Assembly: GCF_032854445.1 (NCBI RefSeq)
Contig: NC_088295.1
Span: forward strand, 1,490,501 to 1,554,500
Length of the DNA: 64,000 nucleotides
Reading direction: 5' to 3'
Origin: Liolophura sinensis
Taxonomy: Eukaryota > Mollusca > Polyplacophora > Chitonida > Chitonidae
Position numbers and translations under genes: made by a program. The notes below the pieces were generated by a model. That model saw nothing but the letters and a program-made list of their open reading frames with translations. It searched no databases and was not told the origin of the DNA. Shown one piece after another: positions 40,439-53,065 of this stretch. Every line of letters starts with the position of its first letter. Position 1 is the first letter of the stretch.

Positions 40439-42537
40439 CCATCCAAAGTTGAAGCACTGAGACATGGGGTATGAAAGGTACAGGGCCGTTTAAAATGTTT
40501 ACAAGACTTAAAGTAGGCGGCAGTTCAAAAGTCTATCCCGACATATCAGGCGAGAGTCCAGGGGGCACCTAGTTCCCGGAAGCTCCTCGACCTTGTAGAT
40601 TGACGTATTGACGAGTTTTCAGACATTAAGTTGGTGTTAATTGGTGTCCCTTGATGTGAGGTCTGAAAGAGCACTTAGCCTAAGACTAACGAAAGTATTA
40701 AAACATTAGAAAGCCTGTCCGCCTAGTTTAATCGTGGTTCAAGGGTTAACACTGGAGCTCCGAGTTTAAGAGTTGAGGCACCGACTTTTATAGACTAGGC
40801 ACAGATGAGCGTCTTCGTAAAAGCTTCGTCAAAGAGCCTCATCTGATCGACAGAAGATAAAGAATTTAACAATTCTTAACATAATTTGGAATAATTTCTT
40901 ACTTCACGTTATTTGTGAAAACCAAATCTAGCTCTAAATTGTATCGTCGACAACAGTGTGTATTTACTGTGGCGCAGGAATATCTGGGCCACTCCACTAA
41001 AAGTTGAGGTGCCCTGTTTGGGCATCGCAATTAAAGCAAAGTAATTAACAAGAAAAAATAAGAAATTATATTTCCGAAGTTATTCCGTAAGCCTAAATGG
41101 TTTTTCACGTTTTCCCCTAAAATTAAAGTCTTCTAATGTCCTGTTTCACGGTAAGCCTACAGCAGTTATCTCCCTTGTAAATGTTATTTATGAAAATAAC
41201 CTAAGGACTTATAAATGATACTTGTGTTTACATGTATCAGCTACAAGATATAGGCCTACTTGTATCCCCATTACTAAACATGCAGAGATTGTAGGACGTG
41301 GTGTATATATTAGACACACGTGTCATTTTCTAAGAACATCGTTTAGTGATTGCCGAAAGTGAAGCAAACAATTTTACAATTTTACAATAAAGTAATTATA
41401 TATATAAGTGAAATAATCTGGTTTGGAAATTGTCTCCAGATTCACTGTTCACGTCGAAATTAGATTTAACCCTTGTTGTACATGAAGGCCTCCCATGCAG
41501 GCCTATATACACAAGGCACGTGCAGGCTACGTGTGTACGTAATAGATCTACGCGTGTAACGCTATGAATATAATAAATATACCGTTATAAAAATAACAGT
41601 AAAAAAATATGTTGATATCTTTCCAGGGGATAAAAGTCAAGACGTCAGTTACCCCCAAGCTAGTTGCAGAGGGGGGTAACTCTTAATTGGTTAAGCTAGC
41701 TGCAGTGGGGTGAGAGACAAAAACAGCCCCAAATGAGTCGGACCTTAGAGTCGACGCCAATCATGTGATCTTTGCTATTAACTAGCCTGTTATGAGACTC
41801 GGCCAGCCAAAAGGGTCCATGGTCGCCAATCGCGTCAAGAAGGCTAGACCCTGGAAATATCTCTCTTCCTCATTTTGTGTAATTTCCATGGGCTATTTTT
41901 ATTTATGCCAACCTTAGAACAGGCAGCCCTCTGGATGTCTCCGATATATTATCTCGGAGACATCCAGAGGGAAATATAGGAGGTTTTCGATAAAAATATT
42001 GGGGGAAATATAGGAATTATTTCCGAAAAATACAGGATAATAAACAACTGTAGGAAACTGCAGACATAATTTTGTCTCCAGTGGATGCTGTATGATCTGA
42101 CTGTTCTTTAATGTCATACTCAAGAATTTGTCAACTAACATTGGTCGGTCCTATGGACACTGTACATATTTACATGTATGCAAATCTTGGGATCAATACA
42201 TGAAAAATCAGAATATAGTTGAAATCACGAATACTTTAAGCATAAAGTCCTTAATTTTGTACTAGCCAGCACCCTAGACATCATCAGTGAAACATTTTCT
42301 GGATGCTATTGTGGTTTGCTCCACCACCGCCCCGTTCCGCCACATACATATATGATAGTACAAATGCTTTTTCTCGCGCACCTGCCATTTACAGACTTTC
42401 ACTTGCACGCCTTGACCTCTTGAGTATGATAACGAGGCTGGCTTCCGTTTGCCTTAGTGACAGATTATTTGTTCGAAAGAAAGCAGAAGTTTTGACGAAG
42501 TTGATGTTGTTAGTTTCCCATCATCACGGCTCCAAAC
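40439..42537. other. Intergenic interval between divergent genes
   Basis: About 2.1 kb with no recognised gene. It holds a perfect 18-bp hairpin (41927-41971) and should contain the DNAL4 promoter. It may also hold missing 5' exons of the CNBD2-like gene. Confidence 0.5.
41927..41971. other. Perfect 18-bp inverted repeat (stem-loop)
   Basis: ccctctggatgtctccga at 41927-41944 and tcggagacatccagaggg at 41954-41971 are exact reverse complements around a 9-nt loop. There is no T-run to suggest a terminator, and eukaryotic terminators of this type are not expected. Confidence 0.9.
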
Positions 42538-42600
42538 ATGGCCTCGGAAGACAAGAAAACTGACTCAGAAAAGAGGATACATACATATCCACTAATTCGG
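42538..42600 (+). CDS. DNAL4: DNAL4 exon 1
   Basis: Reads MASEDKKTDSEKRIHTYPLI plus R. Donor ttcgg|gtaaat. Confidence 0.93.
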
Positions 42601-43133
42601 GTAAATTGGCGAAAAATATACAAAGGAAAACCGAAGATTTAGTATGATCGGGCGGGCGGGAGTCAGATGTAGTGATTACGCCACCATAAAATAATAATGT
42701 CGTGCACTGGGTTAGCCACAAGACGGTTGTGGAGTCACAGTAACATACCCGGTACAGAAAACAACACGCTCCGATGTGTGTTCCCAATACTGCTATTGAT
42801 TTAGGACAATTTTGTATAATGCATGCACGGTGTACATTCATGTCGATACCTTGCGAAGAAATAAGGCAATGTCGCAGCTTGGTTCACGTTCATATCTGTA
42901 ACTCCTACTGAACTACTTGCTGGTACTGTTAAGATGGTTATATTTATGTATGCTATATATGCCTGAGTGCTGAATTTAATTTAAGATAGAATTATATTTT
43001 GGATCAGTATATGTATCAAATTTATGTTCCAGTCTGTTCGTAAGCCTTATAATATAACATGTTTGAACAATCACGAGGGTGCATGTAGTTTTACATACCA
43101 GTACTGATATATTATATACATCTACAAACATGA

Positions 43134-43172
<39 letters not shown>

Positions 43173-45439
43173 CCAGGTGGGCTGGTTATTGTAGTAACAT
43201 TTTAGTTATTTTAGTTCATTCTACTTTTCACTTTCTGAGGATTGTGTCACTTGAGATTAGGGCTACAGAGAATTGTATTATCTCCAGATTTATTTTTTCA
43301 TCCTTGTACTTACTTCCAGCACTCTGATATGACCGATGACATGAGGACAGAGACGATGGAGCTATGTGTGACAGCCTGTGAAAAGTTTTCTACAAATAAT
43401 GAGGTAGCATTAACTATGGTACAACTTTATAAGGTGTATATACAAATAATGAGGTAGCATAACTACAGGTACAACTTTATAATGTGTATTTTCAAGTAAT
43501 GAGATAGCCTGACTACGGTACAGCTTTATAATAATCTCTCCATTGGATTTGATTACAGGATAAACTTCATAATAGTCTCTCCAAACTTCATAATAGTCTC
43601 TCCATTGGACATGATTACAGGATAAACTTTATAATAGTCTCTCCATTTGACGTGATTACAGGATAAACTTCATAATAGTCTCTCCAAACTTTATAATAGT
43701 CTCTCCATTTGACGTGATTACAGGATAAACTTCATAGTAGTCTCTCCATTGGACGTGATTACAGGATAAACTTTATAATAGTCTCTCCATTGGACGTGAT
43801 TACAGGATAAACTTCATAGTAGTCTCTCCATTTGACGTGATTACAGGATAAACTTCATAGTAGTCTCTCCATTGGACGTGATTACAGGATAAACTTCATA
43901 ATAGTCTCTCCATTGGACGTGATTACAGGATAAACTTCATAATAGTCTCTCCAAACTTTATAATAGTCTCTCCATTTGACGTGATTACAGGATAAACTTT
44001 ATAATAGTCTCTCCATTGGACGTGATTACAGGATAAACTTTATAATAGTCTCTCCATTTGACGTGATTACAGGATAAACTTCATAGTAGTCTCTCCATTG
44101 GACGTGATTACAGGATAAACTTCATAATAGTCTCTCCATTGGACGTGATTACAGGATAAACTTCATAATAGTCTCTCCAAACTTTATAATACTCTCTCCA
44201 TTTGACGTGATTACAGGATAAACTTCATAGTAGTCTCTCCATTGGACGTGATTACAGGATAAACTTTATAATACTCTCTCCATTTGACGTGATTACAGGA
44301 TAAACTTTATAATAGTCTCTCCATTTGACGTGATTACAGGATAAACTTCATAATAGTCTCTCCAAACTTCATAGTAGTCTCTCCATTGGACGTGATTACA
44401 GGATAAACTTTATAATAGTCTCTCCAAACTTTATAATAGTCTCTCCATTGGACGTGATTACAGGATAAACTTCATAGTAGTCTCTCTATTGGACGTGATT
44501 ACAGGATAAACTTCATAATAGTCTCTCCAAACTTCATAGTAGTCTCTCCATTGGACGTGATTACAGGATAAACTTTATAATAGTCTCTCCATTGGACGTG
44601 TTTACAGGATAAACTTCATAATAGTCTCTCCATTTGACGTGATTACAGGATAAACTTCATAATAGTCTCTCCAAACTTTATAATAGTCTCTCCATTGGAC
44701 GTGATTACAGGATAAACTTTATAATAGTCTCTCCATTTGACGTGATTACAGGATAAACTTCATAATAGTCTCTCCAAACTTTATAATAGTCTCTCCATTT
44801 GACGTGATTACAGGATAAACTTCATAATAGTCTCTCCAAACTTTATAATAGTCTCTCCATTGGACGTGATTACAGGATAAACTTCACAATGTGTATAGAC
44901 ATTTAGTGAGTGTGTATAGTTTTACTCACAATATACCAAAATTAGGATTATTAACAGTATTAAATGAGTGGGTTTTTGTTCAAGCATTAAATATATCTTG
45001 ATAAAATTACTTGAGTTTCCCCACATTTTATTCATGTACACAAGGGCACAAAATGACAGGTGCTAAGAATGTCTAGATGAGAAGTCGAGCGACTTCAGTT
45101 ATTGTGTACAGATGGCTGAGCCAATCAAATCCTCTTGCCCCATGTTTTGTTAATGTGGACCATTTTTGTGCCTCCATCCCTCAGTCTATATCGGTAGACA
45201 ATCCCTACTTTATGTCAGTGTTAATATCAAGATGGCTTCTACTCACTAACATGGCTTCTTTCCTTCTGTTGAAGTTTGCATCAAAGATGATAAAGGAGAC
45301 AATGGACAAGAAGTTTGGAGCCTCGTGGCATGTTGTTGTTGGAGAAGGCTATGGCTTTGAAGTCACCCATGAACTGAAGAACATGTTGTACATGTTCTTT
45401 GGAGGAAACCTGGCCATTGTTGTGTGGAAATGTTGCTGA
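42538..45439 (+). CDS. DNAL4: Dynein axonemal light chain 4, three exons
   Basis: This is a complete gene of 103 codons from exons 42538-42600, 43320-43403 and 45275-45439, all joined in phase 0. DNAL4 is an LC8-fold light chain of axonemal dynein, found in cilia and flagella. From memory of the family, human DNAL4 is 105 residues and matches along its length: the YPLIRHSDM junction, ETMELCVTACEKFSTNNE, MIKETMDKKFGASWHVVVGE, GYGFEVTHELKN and the C-terminal VVWKCC. The start ATG (ccaaacATGg) is the only one in frame before the first donor. Intron 2 is 1.9 kb, mostly minisatellite. It is transcribed away from the CNBD2-like gene. Confidence 0.96.
43138..43168. repeat. (TA)n microsatellite, about 15 repeats
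   Basis: Uninterrupted TA tract in DNAL4 intron 1. Confidence 0.95.
43320..43403 (+). CDS. DNAL4: DNAL4 exon 2
   Basis: Acceptor gtacttacttccag. 28 codons from HSDMTDDMR to CEKFSTNNE. Donor aatgag|gtagca. The exon end plus donor is tandemly repeated in the intron. Confidence 0.95.
43385..43535. repeat. About 50-bp repeat, 3 copies, seeded by the DNAL4 exon 2 donor
   Basis: tacaaataatgaggtagcat occurs at 43391 (the real exon end) and again at about 43441. A third copy (caagtaatgagatagcct) has lost GT. Each is followed by actatggtacaactttataa or a close variant. Confidence 0.9.
43536..44890. repeat. 41-bp minisatellite with optional 20-bp insert, about 30 copies
   Basis: The unit is cattggacgtgattacagga then taaacttcataatagtctct c. 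A caaactttataatagtctct half-unit is inserted in about a third of copies. Fills DNAL4 intron 2. Confidence 0.95.
45275..45439 (+). CDS. DNAL4: DNAL4 exon 3
   Basis: Acceptor tttccttctgttgaag. Starts FASKMIKETMDKKFG and ends WKCC with TGA at 45437-45439. Confidence 0.95.
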   Translation, partial: FASKMIKETMDKKFGASWHVVVGEGYGFEVTHELKNMLYMFFGGNLAIVVWKCC

Positions 45440-45838
45440 TGTGACCTGGTGCTGTGCCACTACAGATGAGCCTGAGAGGTTAAGTTTGTACCAGTGATCT
45501 TGTGAATTCCAGGGAGTTATTCCAGAGAAGAATTGACCACAATGATGGATGAAGGATGTTAGGGGCACTGGTCTCTCACGCAGAGCGTGCCCATGTACAT
45601 GTAGGCTACGCACAGTAGAAGTTCTAGTACATGTTTGTAGTGGAGGATAAAACTGCACGACAGTAGCCTGATGCTCCAAGGGGCTCTTTTGGGCCAGGAC
45701 ACAACGACGAGGCACGTTAGAAAGAGCACCGGCCACTATGGTTGTGATCAATGTACGTTATAGGCTGATTGAACCCTGCGTTACCTGGAAATGACGTTTT
45801 ATCAGTCACTTCGTCCTGTGCTTGGAGGATACTTGAAC

Positions 45839-46325
45839 TAGTAGCGCCAGGTGGCTACCTCAACTCCTCTGTTTATATTGGGCTGGCGGAGCATCATAGC
45901 TTCATAGCCTAGGAACCAGTCGTAACCCATACACAATGACTGCAGTCCAAAAGTGGTGTCAACTTTGGCTCTTACCTCTCAGCTTGCCTGTGCACCCAAC
46001 ATCCCAGGCTTTTCAGGTTTAACGCACATGCTCCATCTAAGAACGATAACTTTTTCCAGATCCATAATGGTGGATGACCGTGACATGAATTTGGGTCTCG
46101 TGTCCTTACCAAGTGGAATATGTGTCAGATGTTGCGTGTGCAGGCGAGCGGATAGGTAAGAGCCAAGGTTGACACCACTTTTGGACTGCAGCCATTGTTT
46201 AGAAAGGACTAATCGGACATGGCGTGAATCAGTGTATGCGTTACCATTGGTTCCCCCTGTGGCTACGATACTCTGCCAGCCCAATATAGAGAAAGGAGCT
46301 GAAGTAGCCACCTGGGGCTACTGGA
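45839..46325. mobile_element. Long imperfect inverted repeat (foldback-like element)
   Basis: The left arm (45839-46003; gcgccaggtggctacctcaa, tatattgggctggcggagca, ctgcagtccaaaagtggtgt) and right arm (46138-46325) are reverse complements with scattered mismatches. The left arm lacks about 40 bp that are present in the right. A loop of about 135 bp separates them. It lies 400 bp downstream of the DNAL4 stop and may be in its 3' UTR. Confidence 0.75.
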
Positions 46326-46399
46326 CTAGATGTCATATGGCAAGCTTGCTACAGATTGTTTGCTTTTGTAAAGCAGTGGCACTTGGGACTGTGTAGACT

Positions 46400-48350
46400 T
46401 TTATTTATAGAATCTGTATATTTTTATACACTCCCCTACACTTGTTTACTATGCACTATTTTAACTTTTTATGGCAGTTGTTGAGGTACATACATTTATA
46501 ACACGTTCAGATTTATAACTTAAGATATATTGATGAATTTTGATACTCATTTACATGTTACCTTTATCAAATTCATGCCAAAATCTTGGCATTGTTGCCG
46601 TTACTATGCATTTAAAGCCTTGTTGTTTCACACTATGCTTATGTTTAAGTTTAAGAGATACAATGAGATATGATCAGCCAGTAATGAGGAGTTTGCAATG
46701 CCCAAAGGTATAATGTCACTTCCTGGCATTCATACATGATTTGATGGTTTGTGGACAATCAAACAACTGTGTATGATAATAACAGAAGTGTAAGCACACA
46801 AAATGGGTGAAAAATCAGAAAAGGCATGGATAAGTCAGTGAGGATTTACTTGTAACCTTAAATATTGCATGTCAGGAAGGTTAACTTTACACTGACATCT
46901 TACAAGTAGTTCTACTGTGTAAATTGCAAACAGGTCTACTTGTATGCTGTACTGAATACCTCTCCTGCAACTCAGCACCAATCCATGTCAAAGTGGATGT
47001 TGATATAGCAAACGGTAGTGTCGTATTGACAAAACTGGTGTACCTCACCCAATACAGGGGTTGCTGCACCAATGGAAATAAAACAAGTACACGTCCACTG
47101 TGCAAAGACATTCAGTCTGTGAGCACAAAAGGGACAGGATGGCTTGTGGTTATTTGTTTCTGATGCTGATTACAAAAGAAGCCTTCAGTAGGAAGTGTTG
47201 ACCTATTAATGTGATATCAGGTAAATACATCTACTGAACTAAAGTCAATAATTATTACATGGAGTATCAAATTGTTCATGAAACTCTTAGAGATTCTAAG
47301 GCCAGTTGTTATCCGCTAGCCTGTGAGAAGTGTTTAGTCGTTTATATACCACAAACCACAGCAAAACACTGTTGTAAAGCCGAAGGTGATGTATCAGCCA
47401 AAATTTGGAAACCTGATCTGTCCTGAAATTGCCACTCTGTACATGCTATACAGTTCATGCAGTTCACACTTGCTGAACACAGACTAGGGTATACTAGATC
47501 AGTCTGCTAGGGTAAAATGACAGTTGTAGCTTCAGGACATGTTTTGGTGCATGCATAACTGGTTGTATTTATCATTTATGGTGCATAAATATATGTGTAT
47601 GTCATCAGACTTGGTTATGTGCTATTTATACGCATTCTAACATGAAGCAATAACCCTGTACAATAAGCACAAGTCAGAATACAGAACCCCCTCCCTGGCT
47701 CAGCAAAACCTGGACACTGTCTTGCTAGGGATTCAAATCCACTTCTTAGTTCAGCTGCAAACTTAATTACAGTGTAACTGGATGATATTGTCAGGTACCT
47801 GGTGAATAACAGTTAGGCTACACTCAGATCCCACATCCTTACACCTCCTGGAGGTCAAGTGGTGGAAAGAGGATCTTCAGTGTGATGTAAATCGTAACAT
47901 AAATAGACTTACATGCAGATTGTAATACATCATACCTTATGAATCAGCATATTTTGTCTCGGCCATTTATTCTTTTTTAAAATACAATTTAGTATTACAT
48001 AAATCAATATAAAGTCATGCAGATAAGATTTTTCACCAATATATATTTGTAACAATATTTATTTGATTGATGCTTTACACTACACTCAAGGCAGCATTAT
48101 GGTAAGAGGAAAGCAACATATAACAATAATATAACTATAGTTAATAAAGAAATATTAAGAGCACAATGCTCAATATGTGGGCGAACATTAAAGTTAAAAG
48201 CCATTCTTGGCCAAAACTGATACAAAAAGATTTGTGTAACGACCATGGACAATAACTATGGCTATCCAAATCAACAGAATAGAGTACAGGATAGAGAAGC
48301 AGAAAAAGTAATCTGGAGACACCTGGAGCCTGCGATCAAAGCTAACTAGC
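46400..48350. other. No gene recognised; possible DNAL4 3' end
   Basis: A+T-rich, mostly unique. AATAAA near 47077 (ggaaataaaacaagt) and near 48140 are possible poly(A) signals. An 80-codon plus frame at 46924-47163 has no identifiable domain. A short minus-orientation SINE-B tail fragment lies at about 48055-48115. Confidence 0.45.
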
Positions 48351-48351
48351 T

Positions 48352-51300
48352 AAACCCATGTCAACTAGATTGGCATACACCACTGATAAACCGGCTGACA
48401 TCCTTTATCTGGCTAAACCCATGTCAATTATGTCAGCACACATCACTGATAGACCATCTGACATCCTTTATCTGGCTAAACCCATGTCAATTATGTCAGC
48501 ACACATCACTGATACACCATCTGACATCCTTTATCTGGCTAAACCCATGTCAACTATGTCAGCACACATCACTGATACACCATCTGACATCCTTTATCTG
48601 GCTAAACCTATGTCAACTATGTCAGCACACATCACTGATACACCATCTGACATCCTTTATCTGGCTAAACCTATGTCAACTATGATACACCATCTGACAT
48701 CCTTTATCTGGCTAAACCCATGTCAATTATGACAGCACACATCACTGATACACCATCTGACATCCTTTATCTGGCTAAACCCATGTCAACTATGTCAGCA
48801 CACATCACTGATACACCATCTGACATCCTTTATCTGGCTAAACCTATGTCAACTATGTCAGCACACATCACTGATACACCATCTGACATCCTTTATCTGG
48901 CTAAACCTATGTCAACTATGTCAGCACACATCACTGATACACCATCTGACATCCTTTATCTGGCTAAACCCATGTCAACTATGACAGCACACATCACTGA
49001 TACACCATCTGACATCCTTTATCTGGCTAAACCCATGTCAATTATGTCGGCACACATCACTGATACACCATCTGACATCCTTTATCTGGCTAAACCCATG
49101 TCAACTATGTCAGCACACATCACTGATTCACCAGTTGACATCCTTCATCTGGCTAAACCTATGTAAACTAGGTCAGGACACATCACTGATACACCAGGTG
49201 ACATTCTTCATCTGGCTAAACCCATGTCAACTATGACAGCACACATCACTAATAGACCAGGTGACATCATTTATCTGGCTAAACCCATGTCAACTATGAC
49301 AGCACACATCACTGATACACCAGGTGACATCCTTTATCTGGCTAAAACCATGTCAACTATGACAGCACACATCACTGATACACCAGGTGACATCCTTTAT
49401 CTGGCTAAACCCATGTCAATTATGTCAGCACACATCACTGATACACCATCTGACATCCTTTATCTGGCTAAACCCATGTCAACTATGACAGCACACATCA
49501 CTAATAGACCAGGTGACATCATTTATCTGGCTAAACCCATGTCAACTATGTCAGCACACATCACCGATACACCAGGTGACATCCTTTATCTGGCTAAACC
49601 CATGTCAATTATGTCAGCACACATCACTTATACACCAGGTGACATCCTTTATCTGGCTAAACCCATGTCAACTATGTCAGCACACATCACTGATACACCA
49701 TCTGACATCCTTTATCTGGCTAAACCCATGTCAACTATGTCAGCACACATCACTGATACACCATCTGACATTCTTTATCTGGCTAAACTTATGTCAACTA
49801 TGTCAGCACACATCACTGATAGACCATCTGACATCTTTTATCTGGCTAAACCCATGTCAACTATGACAGCACACATCACTGATACACCATCTGACATCCT
49901 TTATCTGGCTAAACCCATGTCAACTATGACAGCACACATTACTGATACACCATCTGACATCCTTTATCTGGCTAAACCCATGTCAACTATGACAGCACAC
50001 ATCACTGATACACCATCTGACATCTTTTATCTGGCTAAACCCATGTCAACTATGACAGCACACATCACTGATACACCATCTGACATCATTTATCTGGCTA
50101 AACCCATGTCAACTATGTCAGCACACATCACTGATTCACCAGTTGACATCCTTCATCTGGCTAAACCCATGTCAACTATGACAGCACACATCACTCATAG
50201 ACCAGGTGACATCATTTATCTGGCTAAACCCATGTCAACTATGACAGCACACATCACTGATACACCAGGTGACATCCTTTATCTGGCTAAAACCATGTCA
50301 ACTATGACAGCACACATCACTGATACACCAGGTGACATCCTTTATCTGGCTAAACCCATGTCAACTATGTCAGCACACATCACTGATACACCATCTGACA
50401 TCCTTTATCTGGCTAAACCCATGTCAACTATGACAGCACACATCACTAATAGACCAGGTGACATCATTTATCTGGCTAAACCCATGTCAACTATGTCAGC
50501 ACACATCACTGATACACCAGGTGACATCCTTTATCTGGCTAAAACCATGTCAATTATGTCAGCACACATCACTTATACACCAGGTGACATCCTTTATCTG
50601 GCTAAACCCATGTCAACTATGTCAGCACACATCACTGATACACCATCTGACATCCTTTATCTGGCTAAACCCATGTCATCTATGTCAGCACACATCACTG
50701 ATACACCATCTGACATTCTTTATCTGGCTAAACTTATGTCAACTATGTCAGCACACATCACTGATAGACCATCTGACATCTTTTATCTGGCTAAACCCAT
50801 GTCAACTATGACAGCACACATCACTGATACACCATCTGACATCCTTTATCTGGCTAAACCCATGTCAACTATGACAGCACACATTACTGATACACCATCT
50901 GACATCCTTTATCTGGCTAAACCCATGTCAACTATGACAGCACACATCACTGATACACCATCTGACATCTTTTATCTGGCTAAACCCATGTCAACTATGA
51001 CAGCACACATCACTGATACACCATCTGACATCATTTATCTGGCTAAACCCATGTCAACTATGTCAGCACACATCACTGATTCACCAGTTGACATCCTTCA
51101 TCTGGCTAAACCTATGTAAACTAGGTCAGGACACATCACTGATACACCATCTGACATCCTTTATCTGGCTAAACCCATGTCAACTATGACAGCACACATC
51201 ACTGATACACCATCTGACATTCTTTATCTGGCTAAACCCATGTCAACTATGACAGCACACATCACTGATACACCATCTGACATCCTTTATCTGGCTAAAC

Positions 51301-51510
51301 CCATGTCAACTATGACAGCACACATCACTGATAGACCAGCTGACATCCTTTATCTTGCTAAACCCATGTCAACTATGCAGCACACATCACTTATACACCA
51401 GCTGACAACTTTTATCTTGCTAAACGCATGTTGACTAGGTCAGTACACATGTCAACTTGGTCAACAGACATCACTGATACACCAGCTGACATCCTTTATC
51501 TGGCTAAACC
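48352..51510. repeat. 63-bp minisatellite, about 50 copies, with 945-bp higher-order repeat
   Basis: The unit starts aaacccatgtcaactatgtc then agcacacatcactgatacac, ending catcctttatctggct. A 15-unit block (945 bp) starting at 49224 is repeated from 50169 with few changes. Long plus frames (up to 631 codons) arise because 63 is a multiple of three. Confidence 0.96.
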
Positions 51511-51990
51511 CATCAGTGATGCCAACTACCTGTAGGTCAGCACATATCACTGTCTGTCTGTCTGTTTTACAAGGTATCATTTCAGCTTTGCACTGTTGTG
51601 CACAAATAGTGATTTTAGTCCTTAACGCAGACAACAAAGCAACGTATATTTGCACCGGTACATTTTTGCAATCTGTCTAGCTTTGCATAAAATGACATAT
51701 ATGCAAACACTGGTACATTTGTGCAATCGATCTAGCTATGTATAAAATGACATATATACAAAATGTGTAAACCACAACATTAACTCATTTCACACTTTTT
51801 TACTTTCTTGGAAATTCTTAGCAAAAAATCAGATAAATCCACATAACTACTCTAGTTCAAATCCTGCTAATCAATATCTGGGGAGAATGACGTCCATAAC
51901 CATGACCGATTCATATCTGTCACTCCACCATACCACTAGTATCACTACAATTACACAAATGGTTACAGCGACTTTGTAAAAGTCAGGAGA
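51511..51990. other. No gene recognised
   Basis: Unique A+T-rich sequence with a short direct repeat (caatctgtctagctttgcat / caatcgatctagctatgtat, ~60 bp apart). Confidence 0.5.
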
Positions 51991-51995
51991 CCATG

Positions 51996-52318
51996 GAGGG
52001 TCAGGAGGATCAAACCTGGCTCAGGCCACACACGTACATGTACCAAAGACTTTAAAACTGGTACTTGCTGCAGCCTCCCTTGACGCTCAGCACTGAGTGG
52101 TTAAAGCAAGGAAACATGAGTGATTGGCCCCATGTCTGTATAATGTGACTGGGCGGGGGTCATGTCTGGTGGCTTTGGCATGATATTTCATGGACTCGCC
52201 CTGCCACAAGAAGACACAGTAGTATACATAGGTATGTATACATACCTATTGACTCCTCCTCGTTATAACACTAAAAAATTGTTAAGCACAACGCTAAACC
52301 CCAACCATACAAACATAC
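51996..52318 (+). mobile_element. SINE with SINE-C-like core and SINE-A tail, plus orientation
   Basis: A box B-like aggatcaaacctggctcagg is followed by a core (cagcctcccttgacgctcag, aaagcaaggaaacatgagtg, ctgtataatgtgactgggcg) and the family-A tail aaaaattgttaagcacaacg then ctaaacccca. Confidence 0.78.
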
Positions 52319-52469
52319 ATCCATACAAATATACAGTGTGGTACCATCACAACATTTGTTTGCAAGAAAGCCGCACTAAGAGGACACAGGCTGTCTGGGA
52401 TGTAAACTGTGAACCGTGTTTACATGATGTGATTTGTAATATTGACAAAAGTCAAATTCTATTTTGTAG

Positions 52470-53065
52470 ATTCCAGCTGAAAGCTGATGCAACAAATTCT
52501 TCTAATAGTCAGTGGATTCTAGCTGAAAGTTGATACGACAAATTCTTCCAATAGTCAGTGGATTCTAGCTGAAAGTTGATACGACAAATTCTTCCAATAG
52601 TCAGTGGATTCTAGCTGATAGTTGATATGACACATACTTCTAACAGTCAGTGGATTCTAGCTGAAAGTTGATACGACACATGCTTCTAACAGTCAGTGGA
52701 TTCTAGCTGAAAGTTGATACGACAAATACTTCTAACAGTCAGTGGATTCTAGCTGAAAGTTGATACGACAAATGCTTCTAATAGTCAGTGGATTCTAGCT
52801 GAAAGTTGATACGACAAATGCTTCTAATAGTCAGTGGATTCTAGCTGAAAGTTGATACGACAAATACTTCTAACAGTCAGTGGATTCTAGCTGAAAGTTG
52901 ATATGACACATACCTCTAACAGTCAGTGGATTCTGGCTGAAAGTTGATACGACACATACTTCTAATAGTCAGTGGATTCTAGCTGAAAGTTGATGCGACA
53001 CATACTTCTAATAGTCAGTGGATTCTAGCTGAAAGTTGATACGACACATACTTCTAATAGTCTTA
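52470..53065. repeat. 46-bp minisatellite, about 13 copies
   Basis: The unit is cagtggattctagctgaaag then ttgatacgacaaatacttct aacagt. Confidence 0.95.

Noticed and set aside
45281-45751. 156-codon minus-strand frame
   Set aside because: It is the antisense shadow of DNAL4 exon 3 and its 3' UTR.
49224-51119. 631-codon open frame with a 21-residue repeat
   Set aside because: The frame is open only because the minisatellite period (63 bp) is a multiple of three. Other frames of the same array are also open over long runs, and there is no signal peptide, splice site or non-repeat domain.
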